Positions 35,587-44,445 of a stretch of DNA of 64,000 nucleotides are shown here, one piece after another. The stretch comes from Atopobiaceae bacterium. GTDB taxonomy: Bacteria > Actinomycetota > Coriobacteriia > Coriobacteriales > Atopobiaceae. The position numbers were made by a program, and so were the translations under genes. A model generated the notes under the pieces. The model saw nothing but the letters and a program-made list of their open reading frames with translations. It was not told where the DNA came from and searched no databases. Every line of letters begins with the position of its first letter. The stretch's first letter is position 1. The stretch spans positions 1-64,000 of the forward strand of contig CADFJN010000008.1 in NCBI GenBank assembly GCA_902834555.1, in the 5' to 3' direction.

Positions 35587-38500
35587 CTACAGGTCCTGCA
35601 GTGCGTAGACGTCGAGCGGACCCTTGCGCAGCGCCGCGATTGCTTGGATGAGCGCCGTCGCGCCAGACATGGTCGTTGCCATGTCGACGCCGCGGTTCAC
35701 CGCCTCGCTGCGGATCTTGGCGCCGTCGCCGCGGGAGCTGCCACCACGCGGAGTGTTCACGATAAACGCAATCTCGCCAGCCGCCATCATGTCAAGCACG
35801 TTGGGGCTGCCCTCGCTGATGGGCCGCACGACCTCGCACGGAATGCCGGCGGCGCGCAGCGTCTTGGCCGTGCCGCGCGTGGCGACAAGGTCGTAGCCCA
35901 GGTTGGAGAGCGAGAGCGCCACGGGTGCAATGGAGCGCTTGTCCCTGTCGCACACGGAGACAAACACCTTGCCCGACATGGGAATCTCGTAGTCGATGGC
36001 CTCGCGCGTCTTGGCGTAGGCCTTGGGGAAGGTCGTGTCGATGCCCATGACCTCGCCTGTGGACTTCATCTCGGGCCCAAGGTGGACGTCGGCGCCCGGG
36101 AAGCGGCTCCAGGGCATGACGGCCTCCTTCACGGCGTAGTGCGAGGGCGTACGGTCCTCGGGCGGAAGCCCCAGCTGGGCGATGGTCTCGCCAGACATGA
36201 TGCGCGCGGCGCAACGGGCAAGGGACACGCCGGTAGCCTTGGACGAGAAAGGCACGGTGCGGCTGGCGCGCGGGTTAAGCTCGATGACCAGGACCTGCTC
36301 GTCCTTGACCGCAAACTGGATGTTGAGAAGGCCGTGGATGTCCACCGCAAGCGCAAGCTTGCGGGTAATCTCGTGCACGCGCTCCACGATGGAATCGGAG
36401 AGCGAGAAGGGCGGCCAGCAACACGCGGAGTCACCGGAGTGGATGCCGCACTCCTCGATGTGCTCGAGCACCGAGCCCACGTAGCACTGGGTGCCGTCGC
36501 AGAGGGCGTCAACGTCCAGCTCGATGGCATCCTCCAAGAAGGAGTCGAGGTAGACGGGGTGGTCGGGCGAGACGCGCGTGGCCTCGGCCATGTAGGTGCG
36601 AAGGTCGTCGTGGTCGTAGACGATCGCCATGCCACGACCGCCCAGCACGTAGCTCGGGCGCACGAGCAGCGGGTAGCCAATGCGGCGCGCAACCTCGGTG
36701 GCGTCTTCCATGGTCTCGGCTGTCGAGGAGGGCGGGTAAGCGATTTCCAGACGATCGAGCAGGCTTGCGAAGCGGTCGCGATCCTCGGCCAGGTCGATGG
36801 CCTCGGGCTGAGTGCCCATGATGGGGACGCCCGCGGCCTTGAGCCTGCCGGCAAGGTTGATGGGGGTCTGGCCACCCAGCGTCACGATGACGCCCACGGG
36901 CTTCTCGACCTCGATGACGTTCATGACGTCCTCGAAGGTGAGCGGCTCGAAGTAGAGGCGGTCGGAGGTGTCGTAATCGGTCGAGACGGTCTCGGGGTTG
37001 CAGTTGACCATGACCGTCTCGTAGCCCTTGGCCTCAAGAGCGTACGCGGCGTGGACGCAGCAGTAGTCAAACTCGATGCCCTGGCCAATGCGGTTGGGAC
37101 CAGCCGAGAGGATCACCACGCGGGGCTTCTCTGCCTCCGTGCGCTCGGTGGCGCCACCGTCCTCGTAGGTGAAGTAGTGGTAGCTCGTGCGAGCGGCAAA
37201 CTCGCCGGCGCAGGTGTCGACGGTCTTCACGAGCGGACGAACGCCCACGACCTCGCGCACGGCACGCACAACCTCCTCGCTCGTCCCCGTGAGGTAGGCA
37301 ACCTGGCGGTCAGAGAAGCCAAGCTCCTTGGCTGCCAGCATGTGGTCGTGGTCGAGGTCAATGAGCCCCAGCTCGGAGATCGTGCGCTCGGCGGTGACGA
37401 TGTCCGCGATGCGGTTAAGGAACCAGCGGTCGATGTGCGTGAGCTCGAAGACGCGCTCCACGCCCCAGCCACGGCGCAGCGCCTCTGCCACATAGAGGAT
37501 GCGCTGCGGGGTGGGCGTGGCCACGCGCTCCTCGAAGGCCTCCTCGTCAAAGTTGTCGTTGCCGTCTGCGCCCAGACCGGCATGCCCCTGCTCGAGTGAG
37601 CGCATGGCCTTCTGCAGCGCCTCCTCGAAGGTGGAGCCAATGGCCATGACCTCGCCCACTGCCTTCATGCGCGTGGTGAGCGTGGAATCCGCGCCTTTGA
37701 ACTTCTCGAAAGCAAAGCGCGGAATCTTTACCACGCAGTAGTCAATCGAGGGCTCAAAGCAGGCCGGCGTGGCCTGCGTGATGTCGTTGGTGATCTCGTC
37801 CAGCGTGTAGCCAACGGCGAGAAGCGCCGCCTCCTTGGCGATGGGGAAGCCGGTGGCCTTGGATGCCAGTGCCGAGGAGCGGCTCACGCGCGGGTTCATC
37901 TCGATCACGATGACCCGGCCGTCGTTGGGGTTCACGGCAAACTGCACGTTGGAGCCGCCGCAGGCAACGCCCACGCGCTCGAGCACGGCCAGCGAGTAGT
38001 CGCGCAGGCGCTGCATCTCGAAGTCGTTGAGCGTCTGGCAGGGCGCCACGGTGATGGAATCGCCGGTGTGCACGCCCATGGGGTCGAGGTTTTCGATGGA
38101 GCACACCACGATGCCGTTGCCGGCAGAGTCGCGCATGACCTCCATCTCGATCTCTTTCCAGCCCTCGAGGCTCTGCTCGATGAGAACCTCGGAGTTAGCC
38201 GAGAGCGCCAGTCCCTCACGGGCAATACGCACCAGATCATCGTGGGTGTATGCCATGCCACCGCCGGCGCCACCCAGCGTGTAGGCGGGGCGGATCACCA
38301 CGGGGTAGCCAATGTCTTCGGCTGCGCGCTCGCACTCCTCGAGCGTGTGCGCGGTCTCTGAGCGAGCGACCTCAAGGCCAATGTCGCGCATGGCCTCGGC
38401 GAAGAGCTCGCGGTCCTCACCAGTCTGGATCGACTCGATGTCGCAGCCGATGACCTCCACGCCATACTTGTCGAGTACGCCCTGCTCGGCCAGAGCAACG

Positions 38501-38796
38501 GCGCAGTTGAGGCCCGTCTGGCCACCCATGTTGGGGAGAAGCGCATCCGGGCGCTCCTTGGCGATGACCTTGGCAACCGAGGCCGCCGTGATGGGCTCCA
38601 CGTAGGTGCGGTCGGCCGTCTCGGGGTCGGTCATGATGGTGGCTGGGTTGGAGTTCACGAGGACGACCTCGTAGCCCTCCTCGCGCAGAGCCTTGCACGC
38701 CTGGGTGCCTGAGTAGTCAAACTCGCAAGCCTGGCCAATGACGATGGGGCCAGAGCCAATGATGAGGATCTTCTTGATGTCGGTACGCTTAGGCAA
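35587..38796 (-). CDS. carB: carbamoyl-phosphate synthase, large subunit
   Basis: 1069 residues, close to E. coli CarB. Two homologous ATP-grasp halves (starting at IIGSGPIVIGQACEFDYSG and ILSAGPNRIGQGIEFDY) precede a C-terminal MGS-like regulatory domain. It makes carbamoyl phosphate for pyrimidines and arginine with CarA. The start is TTG at 38796, immediately after the carA TAG, with GGGGAGG nine bases upstream, so the pair is translationally coupled. Confidence 0.97.
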   Translation of the reverse strand: MPKRTDIKKILIIGSGPIVIGQACEFDYSGTQACKALREEGYEVVLVNSNPATIMTDPETADRTYVEPITAASVAKVIAKERPDALLPNMGGQTGLNCAVALAEQGVLDKYGVEVIGCDIESIQTGEDRELFAEAMRDIGLEVARSETAHTLEECERAAEDIGYPVVIRPAYTLGGAGGGMAYTHDDLVRIAREGLALSANSEVLIEQSLEGWKEIEMEVMRDSAGNGIVVCSIENLDPMGVHTGDSITVAPCQTLNDFEMQRLRDYSLAVLERVGVACGGSNVQFAVNPNDGRVIVIEMNPRVSRSSALASKATGFPIAKEAALLAVGYTLDEITNDITQATPACFEPSIDYCVVKIPRFAFEKFKGADSTLTTRMKAVGEVMAIGSTFEEALQKAMRSLEQGHAGLGADGNDNFDEEAFEERVATPTPQRILYVAEALRRGWGVERVFELTHIDRWFLNRIADIVTAERTISELGLIDLDHDHMLAAKELGFSDRQVAYLTGTSEEVVRAVREVVGVRPLVKTVDTCAGEFAARTSYHYFTYEDGGATERTEAEKPRVVILSAGPNRIGQGIEFDYCCVHAAYALEAKGYETVMVNCNPETVSTDYDTSDRLYFEPLTFEDVMNVIEVEKPVGVIVTLGGQTPINLAGRLKAAGVPIMGTQPEAIDLAEDRDRFASLLDRLEIAYPPSSTAETMEDATEVARRIGYPLLVRPSYVLGGRGMAIVYDHDDLRTYMAEATRVSPDHPVYLDSFLEDAIELDVDALCDGTQCYVGSVLEHIEECGIHSGDSACCWPPFSLSDSIVERVHEITRKLALAVDIHGLLNIQFAVKDEQVLVIELNPRASRTVPFSSKATGVSLARCAARIMSGETIAQLGLPPEDRTPSHYAVKEAVMPWSRFPGADVHLGPEMKSTGEVMGIDTTFPKAYAKTREAIDYEIPMSGKVFVSVCDRDKRSIAPVALSLSNLGYDLVATRGTAKTLRAAGIPCEVVRPISEGSPNVLDMMAAGEIAFIVNTPRGGSSRGDGAKIRSEAVNRGVDMATTMSGATALIQAIAALRKGPLDVYALQDL

Positions 38797-40050
38797 CTAG
38801 AAGCGCCTCCCCTCGCGAACGTCGATGGCAAGGTAATCCTCGCGTCCGTCCATGAGGCGCGAGAAGGACTCGAACATGTACGCCGAGTCGTTGGGGCCGG
38901 GCTTGGCCTCGGGGTGGTACTGCATCGAGAAGGCCGGCAGGTCGAGGAACTGGATGCCCTCAGGCGTGCCGTCGTTGAGGTTCACGTGCGTGAGGCGGAT
39001 GCGGCCGTAGCGCTCGTTCATGACGACAGGGGCAACGTGCATGCGGCTCCACGTAAGGAGGCTCTCGGGATGCTCGGTGAGGCCGCCGGAGAGCTCGGGG
39101 ACAAGCGGACCAAAGGTAGAGAAGACCGGGCCGTAGTTGTGGTTCTGCGCAGTTATCTCGACCTTGCCGGTAAGGAGGTTCATCACGGGCTCGTTGCCGC
39201 CGTGGTGGCCGTAGGGCAGCTTCTCCACGCGGGCGCCCGCAGCCAGGGTGATCATCTGGTTGCCGAGGCAGATGCCAAAGACGGGGAGCTTGCCGAGAAT
39301 GGCGCGCACGGTCTCGGGCACGGTGGGCACGGTGTCGGGGTCGCCAGGGCCGTTGGAGAAGAAGACGCCGTCGGGCTCCATGGCAAGGATCTTCTCGGCA
39401 GGTGTGTCCCAGGGGACAACCGTGACCTCGATGCCCACCTCGGCCATGCGGCGCACGATGCCGGCCTTCTCGCCGCAGTCCACGGCAACCACGCGGTGGT
39501 GCACCTCGCTCTTGGGCCTCACGACGTGCGGCTCCTTGCAGGAGACGTCGGCTACGTAGTTGTGCTCCTCGATGTGCGGGGACTCGCGGACGCGGCGGAC
39601 GAGGCTCTTGGGGTCGAGGTCCGTGGTCGAGATTGCCGCGCGCATGGCCCCGCTCTCGCGGATGGCCAGGGTGACCGCGCGGGTGTCCACGCCCTCGATG
39701 CCCACGACGCCGCGGGACGCAAGGAAGTCCGGCAGGCTCACGACGCTCTGCCAGTTGCTTGGCGTGTAGCAGGCGTCATGGCACACAAAGCCCTTGAGAT
39801 GCAGTGCGTCTGCCTGCATGTCCTTCTCGTTGACGCCGTAGTTGCCCAGTTGGGGATAGGTGAAGGTGACAATCTGACCAGCATATGACGGGTCGCTCAC
39901 GATCTCCTGGTAGCCCACCATGGACGTGTTGAACACAATCTCGCCGAAGGTCTCGCCCTCCGCGCCAACACTTCGGCCCTTGAGGGCCGTGCCGTCCTCG
40001 AGCGCAAGGAGCGCCTCCCGATGCCTGCCGCCATCGACCAAGAGGTTCAC
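38797..40050 (-). CDS. carA: carbamoyl-phosphate synthase, small (glutaminase) subunit
   Basis: 417 residues. The N-terminal CarA domain starts with LLVDGG...LALEDGT. The class I glutaminase domain has the nucleophile in GICLGNQ (a GNQ variant of GHQ) and the QYHPEA histidine/glutamate pair. It releases ammonia from glutamine for CarB. GTG 40050 was chosen on family length, with AAGGA 10 bases upstream; the frame continues to 40107 without a better site. A strong terminator hairpin lies 44 bases upstream of this start and may be an attenuator. Confidence 0.95.
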   Translation of the reverse strand: MNLLVDGGRHREALLALEDGTALKGRSVGAEGETFGEIVFNTSMVGYQEIVSDPSYAGQIVTFTYPQLGNYGVNEKDMQADALHLKGFVCHDACYTPSNWQSVVSLPDFLASRGVVGIEGVDTRAVTLAIRESGAMRAAISTTDLDPKSLVRRVRESPHIEEHNYVADVSCKEPHVVRPKSEVHHRVVAVDCGEKAGIVRRMAEVGIEVTVVPWDTPAEKILAMEPDGVFFSNGPGDPDTVPTVPETVRAILGKLPVFGICLGNQMITLAAGARVEKLPYGHHGGNEPVMNLLTGKVEITAQNHNYGPVFSTFGPLVPELSGGLTEHPESLLTWSRMHVAPVVMNERYGRIRLTHVNLNDGTPEGIQFLDLPAFSMQYHPEAKPGPNDSAYMFESFSRLMDGREDYLAIDVREGRRF

Positions 40051-40093
40051 AGCAACACCGTCCTTTCCGCGTGCAGCGCCGCCGACGCGCCAT

Positions 40094-40127
40094 AAAAAAG
40101 GAGCCACGCGCAGCGTGCGCGTGCTCC
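40094..40127 (-). promoter_or_regulatory. candidate transcription attenuator in the carA leader
   Basis: On the minus strand GGAGCACGCGC pairs with GCGCGTGGCTCC and is followed by six U. It lies upstream of carA and downstream of a -10-like TATACT (40201-40206), so RNA would reach it about 70-100 bases after initiation. No upstream gene on this strand needs it as a terminator, because gdhA's own is at 40474. The 340 bases between this hairpin and the gdhA terminator also hold a family B repeat. Confidence 0.6.
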
Positions 40128-40354
40128 CGAGAGGCTGGGCCGGATTCTGCGCTATGGACGCCTTCTCGGTATCTCGTACCGTTCGTTAAAGGTCGTTGCA
40201 AGTATACGGGGCATGCATGTTTCGTTGAGCGAATTCAACAAGTCTGCAACATTCCCCTATGGTTTGACATGGATATGAATACTTGTGTGGATACCAAACA
40301 TATTGTTTGGTGCCGGTGGACGGCGCCGTTGGCCAGCCGCCAGCTGGCCACTCA

Positions 40355-40400
40355 TGCAGAATTCGATCGTTTAGGACGGTCTAACCAATCGAAAATTGCA
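40355..40400. repeat. 46 bp palindromic repeat family B, copy 4
   Basis: Starts TGCAGAATTCGATCGT and ends CAATCGAAAATTGCA; inner arms TTTAGGAC and GTCTAA. A TGGCCAGC/AGCTGGCCA hairpin lies just before it (about 40330-40350). Confidence 0.85.
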
Positions 40401-40473
40401 AGTAAGCCGGAGGGTCCGCCAATCCTTGAGAGAAGATGCTCGGCCGCGCCTCTTCCGCACTCCAGCACAACAG

Positions 40474-40511
40474 AGAAAGGCCCTCCGGAGGCGTCACGCC
40501 ACCGAAGGGCC
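40474..40511 (-). terminator. gdhA terminator
   Basis: GGCCCT-CGG pairs with CCG-AGGGCC, followed by TTTCT on the minus strand, 39 bases beyond gdhA. Confidence 0.8.
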
Positions 40512-40549
40512 AGACCAATCACTTGCCGAGAAAAACGCAGATCAGCGAA

Positions 40550-41881
40550 CTAGCACACGCCCTGGGCCATCATGGCGTCGGCGACCTTGAGGAAGCCGGC
40601 GATGTTGGCACCAAACACGAGGTTGCCCTCGTGGCCGTACTCGCGCGCAGCGGAGGCGGCGGCGCTGTAGATGGAGTTCATGATCCCCTTGAGCTTCTCG
40701 TCCACCTCGTCGAAGGACCAGGAGAGGTGCTCGTGGTTCTGGCTCATCTCGAGGCCAGAGACAGCGACGCCGCCGGCGTTGGCCGCCTTGCCGGGAGCGA
40801 AGTACACGCCGTTCTCGATGAGGAACGTGGTTGCGGCGGTGGTGGTGGGCATGTTGGCACCCTCGACCACGTACGCGCAGCCGTTGGCCACGAGCTTCTT
40901 GGCGTCATCGAGGTCAAGCTCGTTCTGCGTGGCGCAAGGCATCGCGATGTCGCACTTCTCGCCCCAGGGACGCTCGCCGTCGTGGTAGACGGAGCCGGGT
41001 TTGCGCTCCGCGTACTCCTTGATGCGGCCGCGCTCGACGACCTTGATCTGACAGAGAAGGTCGAAGTCGATTCCCTCGGGATCAAAGACGTAGCCGTTGG
41101 AGTCGGAGGCAGTCACCACGTGGGCGCCAAGCTGCTCGGCCTTCTGGATGGCGTACTGGGCAACGTTGCCGGAGCCGGAGATGCAGATGGTCTTGCCCGC
41201 AAGCTCCTCGCCCTTCTCGGTGACCATGTTCTCGAGGAAGTAGACAGCGCCGTAGCCCGTGGCCTCGGTACGGGCGAGAGAACCGCCGTACGGGATGCCC
41301 TTGCCCGTGAGGACGCTGGACCACTCGTTGCGGACGCGCTTGTACTGGCCAAACATGTAGCCAATCTCGCGACAGCCAACGCCGATGTCACCGGCGGGGA
41401 CGTCGGTGTCGGGGCCAATGTGGCGGCAGAGCTCGGTCATGAAGCTCTGGCAGAACGCCATGACCTCGCGGTCGGACTTGCCCTTGGGGTCGAAGTCCGA
41501 GCCGCCCTTGCCGCCGCCCATGGGCAGCGTGGTAAGGGAGTTCTTGAAGATCTGCTCGAAGCCCAGGAACTTGAGGATCGAGAGGTTCACGGACGGGTGG
41601 AAGCGCAGGCCGCCCTTGTAGGGGCCAATGGCGGAGTTAAACTCGACGCGGTAGCCGCGGTTCACCTGGACCTTGCCCTCGTCGTCGACCCAGGGCACGC
41701 GGAACATCACGATGCGCTCGGGCTCGACAAGACGCTCGAGAAGCGCGGCGCGCTCATACTCGGGGTGAGCATCGAGCGCCGGCTGCAGCGTGGTGAGGAC
41801 CTCCTTGGCGGCCTGGATGAACTCGGGCTGGTCGGAATAGCGCTCCTCCAGCTGTGCAATGACCCTCTCGGAATACGTCAT
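40550..41881 (-). CDS. gdhA: NADP-specific glutamate dehydrogenase
   Basis: 443 residues, the hexameric class. The catalytic-lysine block LPMGGGKGGSDFDPKGKS and the substrate segment GPYKGGLRFHPSVN are intact. The nucleotide-binding SGSGNVAQYA follows. The enzyme makes glutamate from 2-oxoglutarate and ammonia. The nucleotide fold continues with AxDSxGyv-type sequence, which supports NADP use. ATG 41881 follows CAGGAGACTTC. It is monocistronic, ending in its own terminator. Confidence 0.96.
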   Translation of the reverse strand: MTYSERVIAQLEERYSDQPEFIQAAKEVLTTLQPALDAHPEYERAALLERLVEPERIVMFRVPWVDDEGKVQVNRGYRVEFNSAIGPYKGGLRFHPSVNLSILKFLGFEQIFKNSLTTLPMGGGKGGSDFDPKGKSDREVMAFCQSFMTELCRHIGPDTDVPAGDIGVGCREIGYMFGQYKRVRNEWSSVLTGKGIPYGGSLARTEATGYGAVYFLENMVTEKGEELAGKTICISGSGNVAQYAIQKAEQLGAHVVTASDSNGYVFDPEGIDFDLLCQIKVVERGRIKEYAERKPGSVYHDGERPWGEKCDIAMPCATQNELDLDDAKKLVANGCAYVVEGANMPTTTAATTFLIENGVYFAPGKAANAGGVAVSGLEMSQNHEHLSWSFDEVDEKLKGIMNSIYSAAASAAREYGHEGNLVFGANIAGFLKVADAMMAQGVC

Positions 41882-42102
41882 GAAGTCTCCTGTTCCTCAA
41901 TCTTCTGGACCCTTTCCAGACGCGCGGTGATTTCCCCAAACGCGCACATCGCAGAACATCATAGAGTTAGGAACGAGTTGAAAACGATCTATGCCTTGCT
42001 AGAGACACGATAGAAATGTACCAGTAACCGAACGCCGTTCATAGATGGGTGAACGGCATTATGGGAAGGCGGCGTACAGCCCCCGCCGAGAAGAATGACC
42101 CG

Positions 42103-42131
42103 TTGAAGCGCGACGAGAACTACCCTATACT
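42103..42131 (+). promoter_or_regulatory. tRNA-Pro promoter
   Basis: TTGAAG (42103-42108) and TATACT (42126-42131) with 17-base spacing, 10 bases before the tRNA. A GAACGCCGTTCA-type hairpin lies further up (about 42030-42060); the rest of the 41882-42102 gap shows nothing. Confidence 0.75.
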
Positions 42132-42141
42132 TCATTAAGTT

Positions 42142-42218
42142 CGGGGCGTAGCGCAGCTTGGTAGCGCATCTGCTTTGGGAGCAGAGGGTCGCTGGTTCGA
42201 ATCCAGTCGCCCCGACCA
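42142..42218 (+). tRNA. tRNA-Pro (anticodon TGG)
   Basis: A 77-base gene with encoded CCA. Acceptor CGGGGCG pairs with CGCCCCG; loop TTTGGGA gives TGG; T arm GGTTCGAATCC. A phage-gene remnant lies 100 bases downstream. Confidence 0.97.
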
Positions 42219-42231
42219 GATAATCGCAGGT

Positions 42232-42263
42232 GGGGCGGGGTAAAACCCGCCCCATTTTTATTT
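42232..42263 (+). terminator. tRNA-Pro terminator
   Basis: GGGGCGGG pairs with CCCGCCCC, then ATTTTTATTT. Confidence 0.9.
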
Positions 42264-42318
42264 CAACTACCGAGAGAAGCGCCGGCTATCTGTCAGACGC
42301 CCTGACGCTGCTGTCCGG

Positions 42319-42545
42319 CTGCGCGTGGGTTATGGAGTTGCGGAGGTTGCCTGTATCGACCGAGCACCTCACCTTCGCGTGCCCCTCGGCTGCCAGGCCC
42401 ACCTGCTCCAGGCCGCGCGAGAGCGCCGGCGCGAGCGCCGAGAGCCACTCCTGCGTGTGGTCGCTCACGTCCACGTGGGGTCGCCCAGATAGCGCAGGCC
42501 GTTCGAGAACCGGCCTTCCTCGCCCACAAGGAGCCGCAGATTGCC
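42319..42545 (-). pseudogene. prophage remnant: minor capsid protein 3' end and HK97 gp10-like 5' end
   Basis: Two adjacent phage gene fragments are read on the minus strand. The first (about 42465-42545) gives LRLLVGEEGRFSNGLRYLG then DPTWT and a stop, which looks like the C-terminus of phage minor capsid proteins. Its TGA overlaps the GTG start of the second. The second reads DVSDHTQEWLSAL, then GLEQVGLAAEGHAK, then CSVDTGNLRNSITH. This is the recognisable N-terminal half of HK97 gp10-like head-tail proteins, which carry a PVDTGxLRxSI motif. After about 42319 the similarity ends and the frame stops early. Both ends are lost. Family assignment is from memory of motifs and needs a profile search. 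Confidence 0.65.
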
Positions 42546-42557
42546 TCTTCCCCAAAA

Positions 42558-42645
42558 CTCACACGTGTTGTTTCTTATTTGATTTTGTCAGCAGACTAAC
42601 AGGGTTTTTCTCGCAACAGATAAGAATAGAAACAACACGTGTGAG
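42558..42645. repeat. AT-rich 88 bp element with 18 bp inverted ends
   Basis: CTCACACGTGTTGTTTCT (42558-42575) is perfectly inverted at 42628-42645; the flanks pair further with one mismatch (CCAAAA against GTTTGG). The 52 bases between are AT-rich, unlike the surroundings. It lies between the phage remnant and the hcp terminator. It could be a MITE-like element, an attachment region or a small RNA hairpin. Confidence 0.7.
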
Positions 42646-42683
42646 GTTTGGTCGGGCCGATTGCAAAGAACGCCCTTGCTGAG

Positions 42684-42717
42684 AAAAAAGGGGCCAGGCG
42701 GCAATCCGCCTGGCTCC
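42684..42717 (-). terminator. hcp terminator
   Basis: GGAGCCAGGCGG pairs with CCGCCTGGCCCC and is followed by six U on the minus strand, 32 bases beyond hcp. Confidence 0.9.
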
Positions 42718-42748
42718 TCTCGCCTAACGCCGCAACAGCTCACTCCCC

Positions 42749-44341
42749 CTATGCGAGAAGCGCGGTGAGGTCCTCCTCGGGCGTGGAGATGGGAGAAATG
42801 CCAAACTCGCGCACCAGAATGTCAAGGACGTTGGGGCTCACGAAGGCAGGAAGCGTAGGCCCAAGCTTGATGTCCTTGATGCCCAGGTAGAGAAGGGCAA
42901 GCAGGTCCGCAACAGCCTTCTGCTCGTACCAGGAAAGCACAATCGAGAGCGGCAGGTCGTTCACACCGCAATCAAAGGCGTCCGCGAGAGCCAGGGCAAT
43001 CTCGACGGCGCTGTAGGCGTCGTTGCACTGGCCGATGTCGAGAAGCCTGGGGATACCGTCAATGTCGCCCAGGTCAAGGTCGTTGAAGCGGTACTTGCCG
43101 CACGCAAGGGTGAGGATGACCGTGTCCTTGGGAGCCTGCTTGACGAGCTCGGTGTAGTAGTTACGGCCGGGCTTGGCGCCGTCGCAGCCGCCAACGAGGA
43201 AGAAGTGCTTGATCTTGCCAGCCTTAACGGCGTCGACGACCTTGCCGGCAACCGAGAGCACCGCCGCGCGAGCAAAGCCAGTCACGACCTTGGTGCCGCC
43301 GTTGATGCCCGTGAGCTGCACGTCCTCGTCGTAGCCACCAAGCTCCTTGGCCTTCTCGATGACCGGGGTGAAGTCCTTCGAGCCATCGGCGGCCGCGGGA
43401 ATGTGCACGAGCTCGGGATAAGAGACAACCTCAGTCGTGAAGACGCGGTCTGCGTAGCTGGGGCGAGGAGGCATGAGGCAGTTCGTGGTGAACACAAAGG
43501 CAGCGGGGACGTTGGCGAACTCCTTCTGCTGATTCTGCCATGCGGTGCCAAAGTTGCCCTTGAGCTGCGGATAGCGCTTGAGCTCGGGATAGGCGTTGGC
43601 GGGAAGCATCTCGCCGTGCGTATAGACATTGACGCCTGTGCCCTCGGTCTGCTCGAGGAGCAGCTTGAGGTCGTGGAGGTCATGGCCGGAGATGACGATG
43701 AAGGGGCCCTTCTCGATCTTGAGCGAGACCTCGGTGGGCTCGGGCATGCCGTAGGCGCCAGTGTTGGCTGCGTCGAGGAGGCCCATCACGTCGTGGCTGA
43801 GCTTGCCCACCTGCATGGAGACAGCGAGAAGCTTGTTGAGGTCGCTCTCGGTGGCAAGGGTGGCAAGGCAATCGACAAAGGCCTGCTGGGCCTCGTCACT
43901 CACGGAGCCGAGCATGCGGGCGTGGTACGCGTAGGCAGCCGCTCCACGAAGCCCAAAGAGAATGAGCGACTTCAGCGAGCGCACATCCTCGTTGTCAGAC
44001 CAAACGTGGCCGAGGAGCAGGTCCTGGGCAGCCTCGATTCCAGCGGCGGCAGCGATGCGCTCCTTCTCGGCACGCACGTCCGCCGTGATGGCGTCGACGG
44101 TGTCCTTGGAGAAGTTGACGTTGGTGATGCAGGTGAAGAGCCCGCTAACGATGAGCTTGTCGGCAAGCTCGCTGCGAGTGCCGGCCTGCTTGCAGGTGCA
44201 GGCGAGACCCACGAGCGCACCCGTGAGCTCATCCTGTGCAAGCGCAACGTCAAACGGCTTGCCGCAGACGCCGGCGCGCCCGGTGCATGCCGTGCACTTT
44301 GCGGTTTGCTCGCACTGGAAGCAGAACATCTTCTCGTCCAT
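42749..44341 (-). CDS. hcp: hydroxylamine reductase (hybrid-cluster protein)
   Basis: 530 residues. The N-terminal cluster cysteines are Cys7, Cys10, Cys19 and Cys25 (FCFQCEQTA...CTGRAGVCGK), with an extra Cys16; later cluster ligands are in GGCDGAKPG and the LTLACGKYRF region. The family reduces hydroxylamine in vitro and nitric oxide in vivo. ATG 44341 is used; a TTG three bases earlier is possible. It is divergent from a Crp/Fnr regulator with a perfect GTTGTG/CACAAC site between them, the typical arrangement for nitrosative-stress control. Confidence 0.94.
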   Translation of the reverse strand: MDEKMFCFQCEQTAKCTACTGRAGVCGKPFDVALAQDELTGALVGLACTCKQAGTRSELADKLIVSGLFTCITNVNFSKDTVDAITADVRAEKERIAAAAGIEAAQDLLLGHVWSDNEDVRSLKSLILFGLRGAAAYAYHARMLGSVSDEAQQAFVDCLATLATESDLNKLLAVSMQVGKLSHDVMGLLDAANTGAYGMPEPTEVSLKIEKGPFIVISGHDLHDLKLLLEQTEGTGVNVYTHGEMLPANAYPELKRYPQLKGNFGTAWQNQQKEFANVPAAFVFTTNCLMPPRPSYADRVFTTEVVSYPELVHIPAAADGSKDFTPVIEKAKELGGYDEDVQLTGINGGTKVVTGFARAAVLSVAGKVVDAVKAGKIKHFFLVGGCDGAKPGRNYYTELVKQAPKDTVILTLACGKYRFNDLDLGDIDGIPRLLDIGQCNDAYSAVEIALALADAFDCGVNDLPLSIVLSWYEQKAVADLLALLYLGIKDIKLGPTLPAFVSPNVLDILVREFGISPISTPEEDLTALLA

Positions 44342-44404
44342 CAATTCCCTCTCTCTTTGGGTGTTCGTTGTGTACTAGTCTGCTCGCGTCCGGAGATGTG
44401 CTAA

Positions 44405-44418
44405 GTTGTGTTCACAAC
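44405..44418. promoter_or_regulatory. Crp/Fnr-type operator between hcp and its regulator
   Basis: GTTGTG-TT-CACAAC, perfect 6 bp arms, 64 bases upstream of hcp and 28 bases upstream of the regulator's ATG. It resembles the CRP/FNR half-site TTGTG/TTGAT type. Confidence 0.7.
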
Positions 44419-44445
44419 ATTCCTCGATTTTTTTGGCGGTGCGAC

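Noticed and set aside
40118..40140. A near-perfect PyrR-type RNA binding motif (TCCCGAGAGGCT)
   Set aside because: It reads on the plus strand, antisense to the carA leader, where no pyrimidine gene follows. It is probably a chance match in the attenuator region.
42286..42562. An intact small gene in the phage-remnant region
   Set aside because: Similarity to phage proteins switches between frames and stops abruptly, so I treat it as remnants, not a gene.
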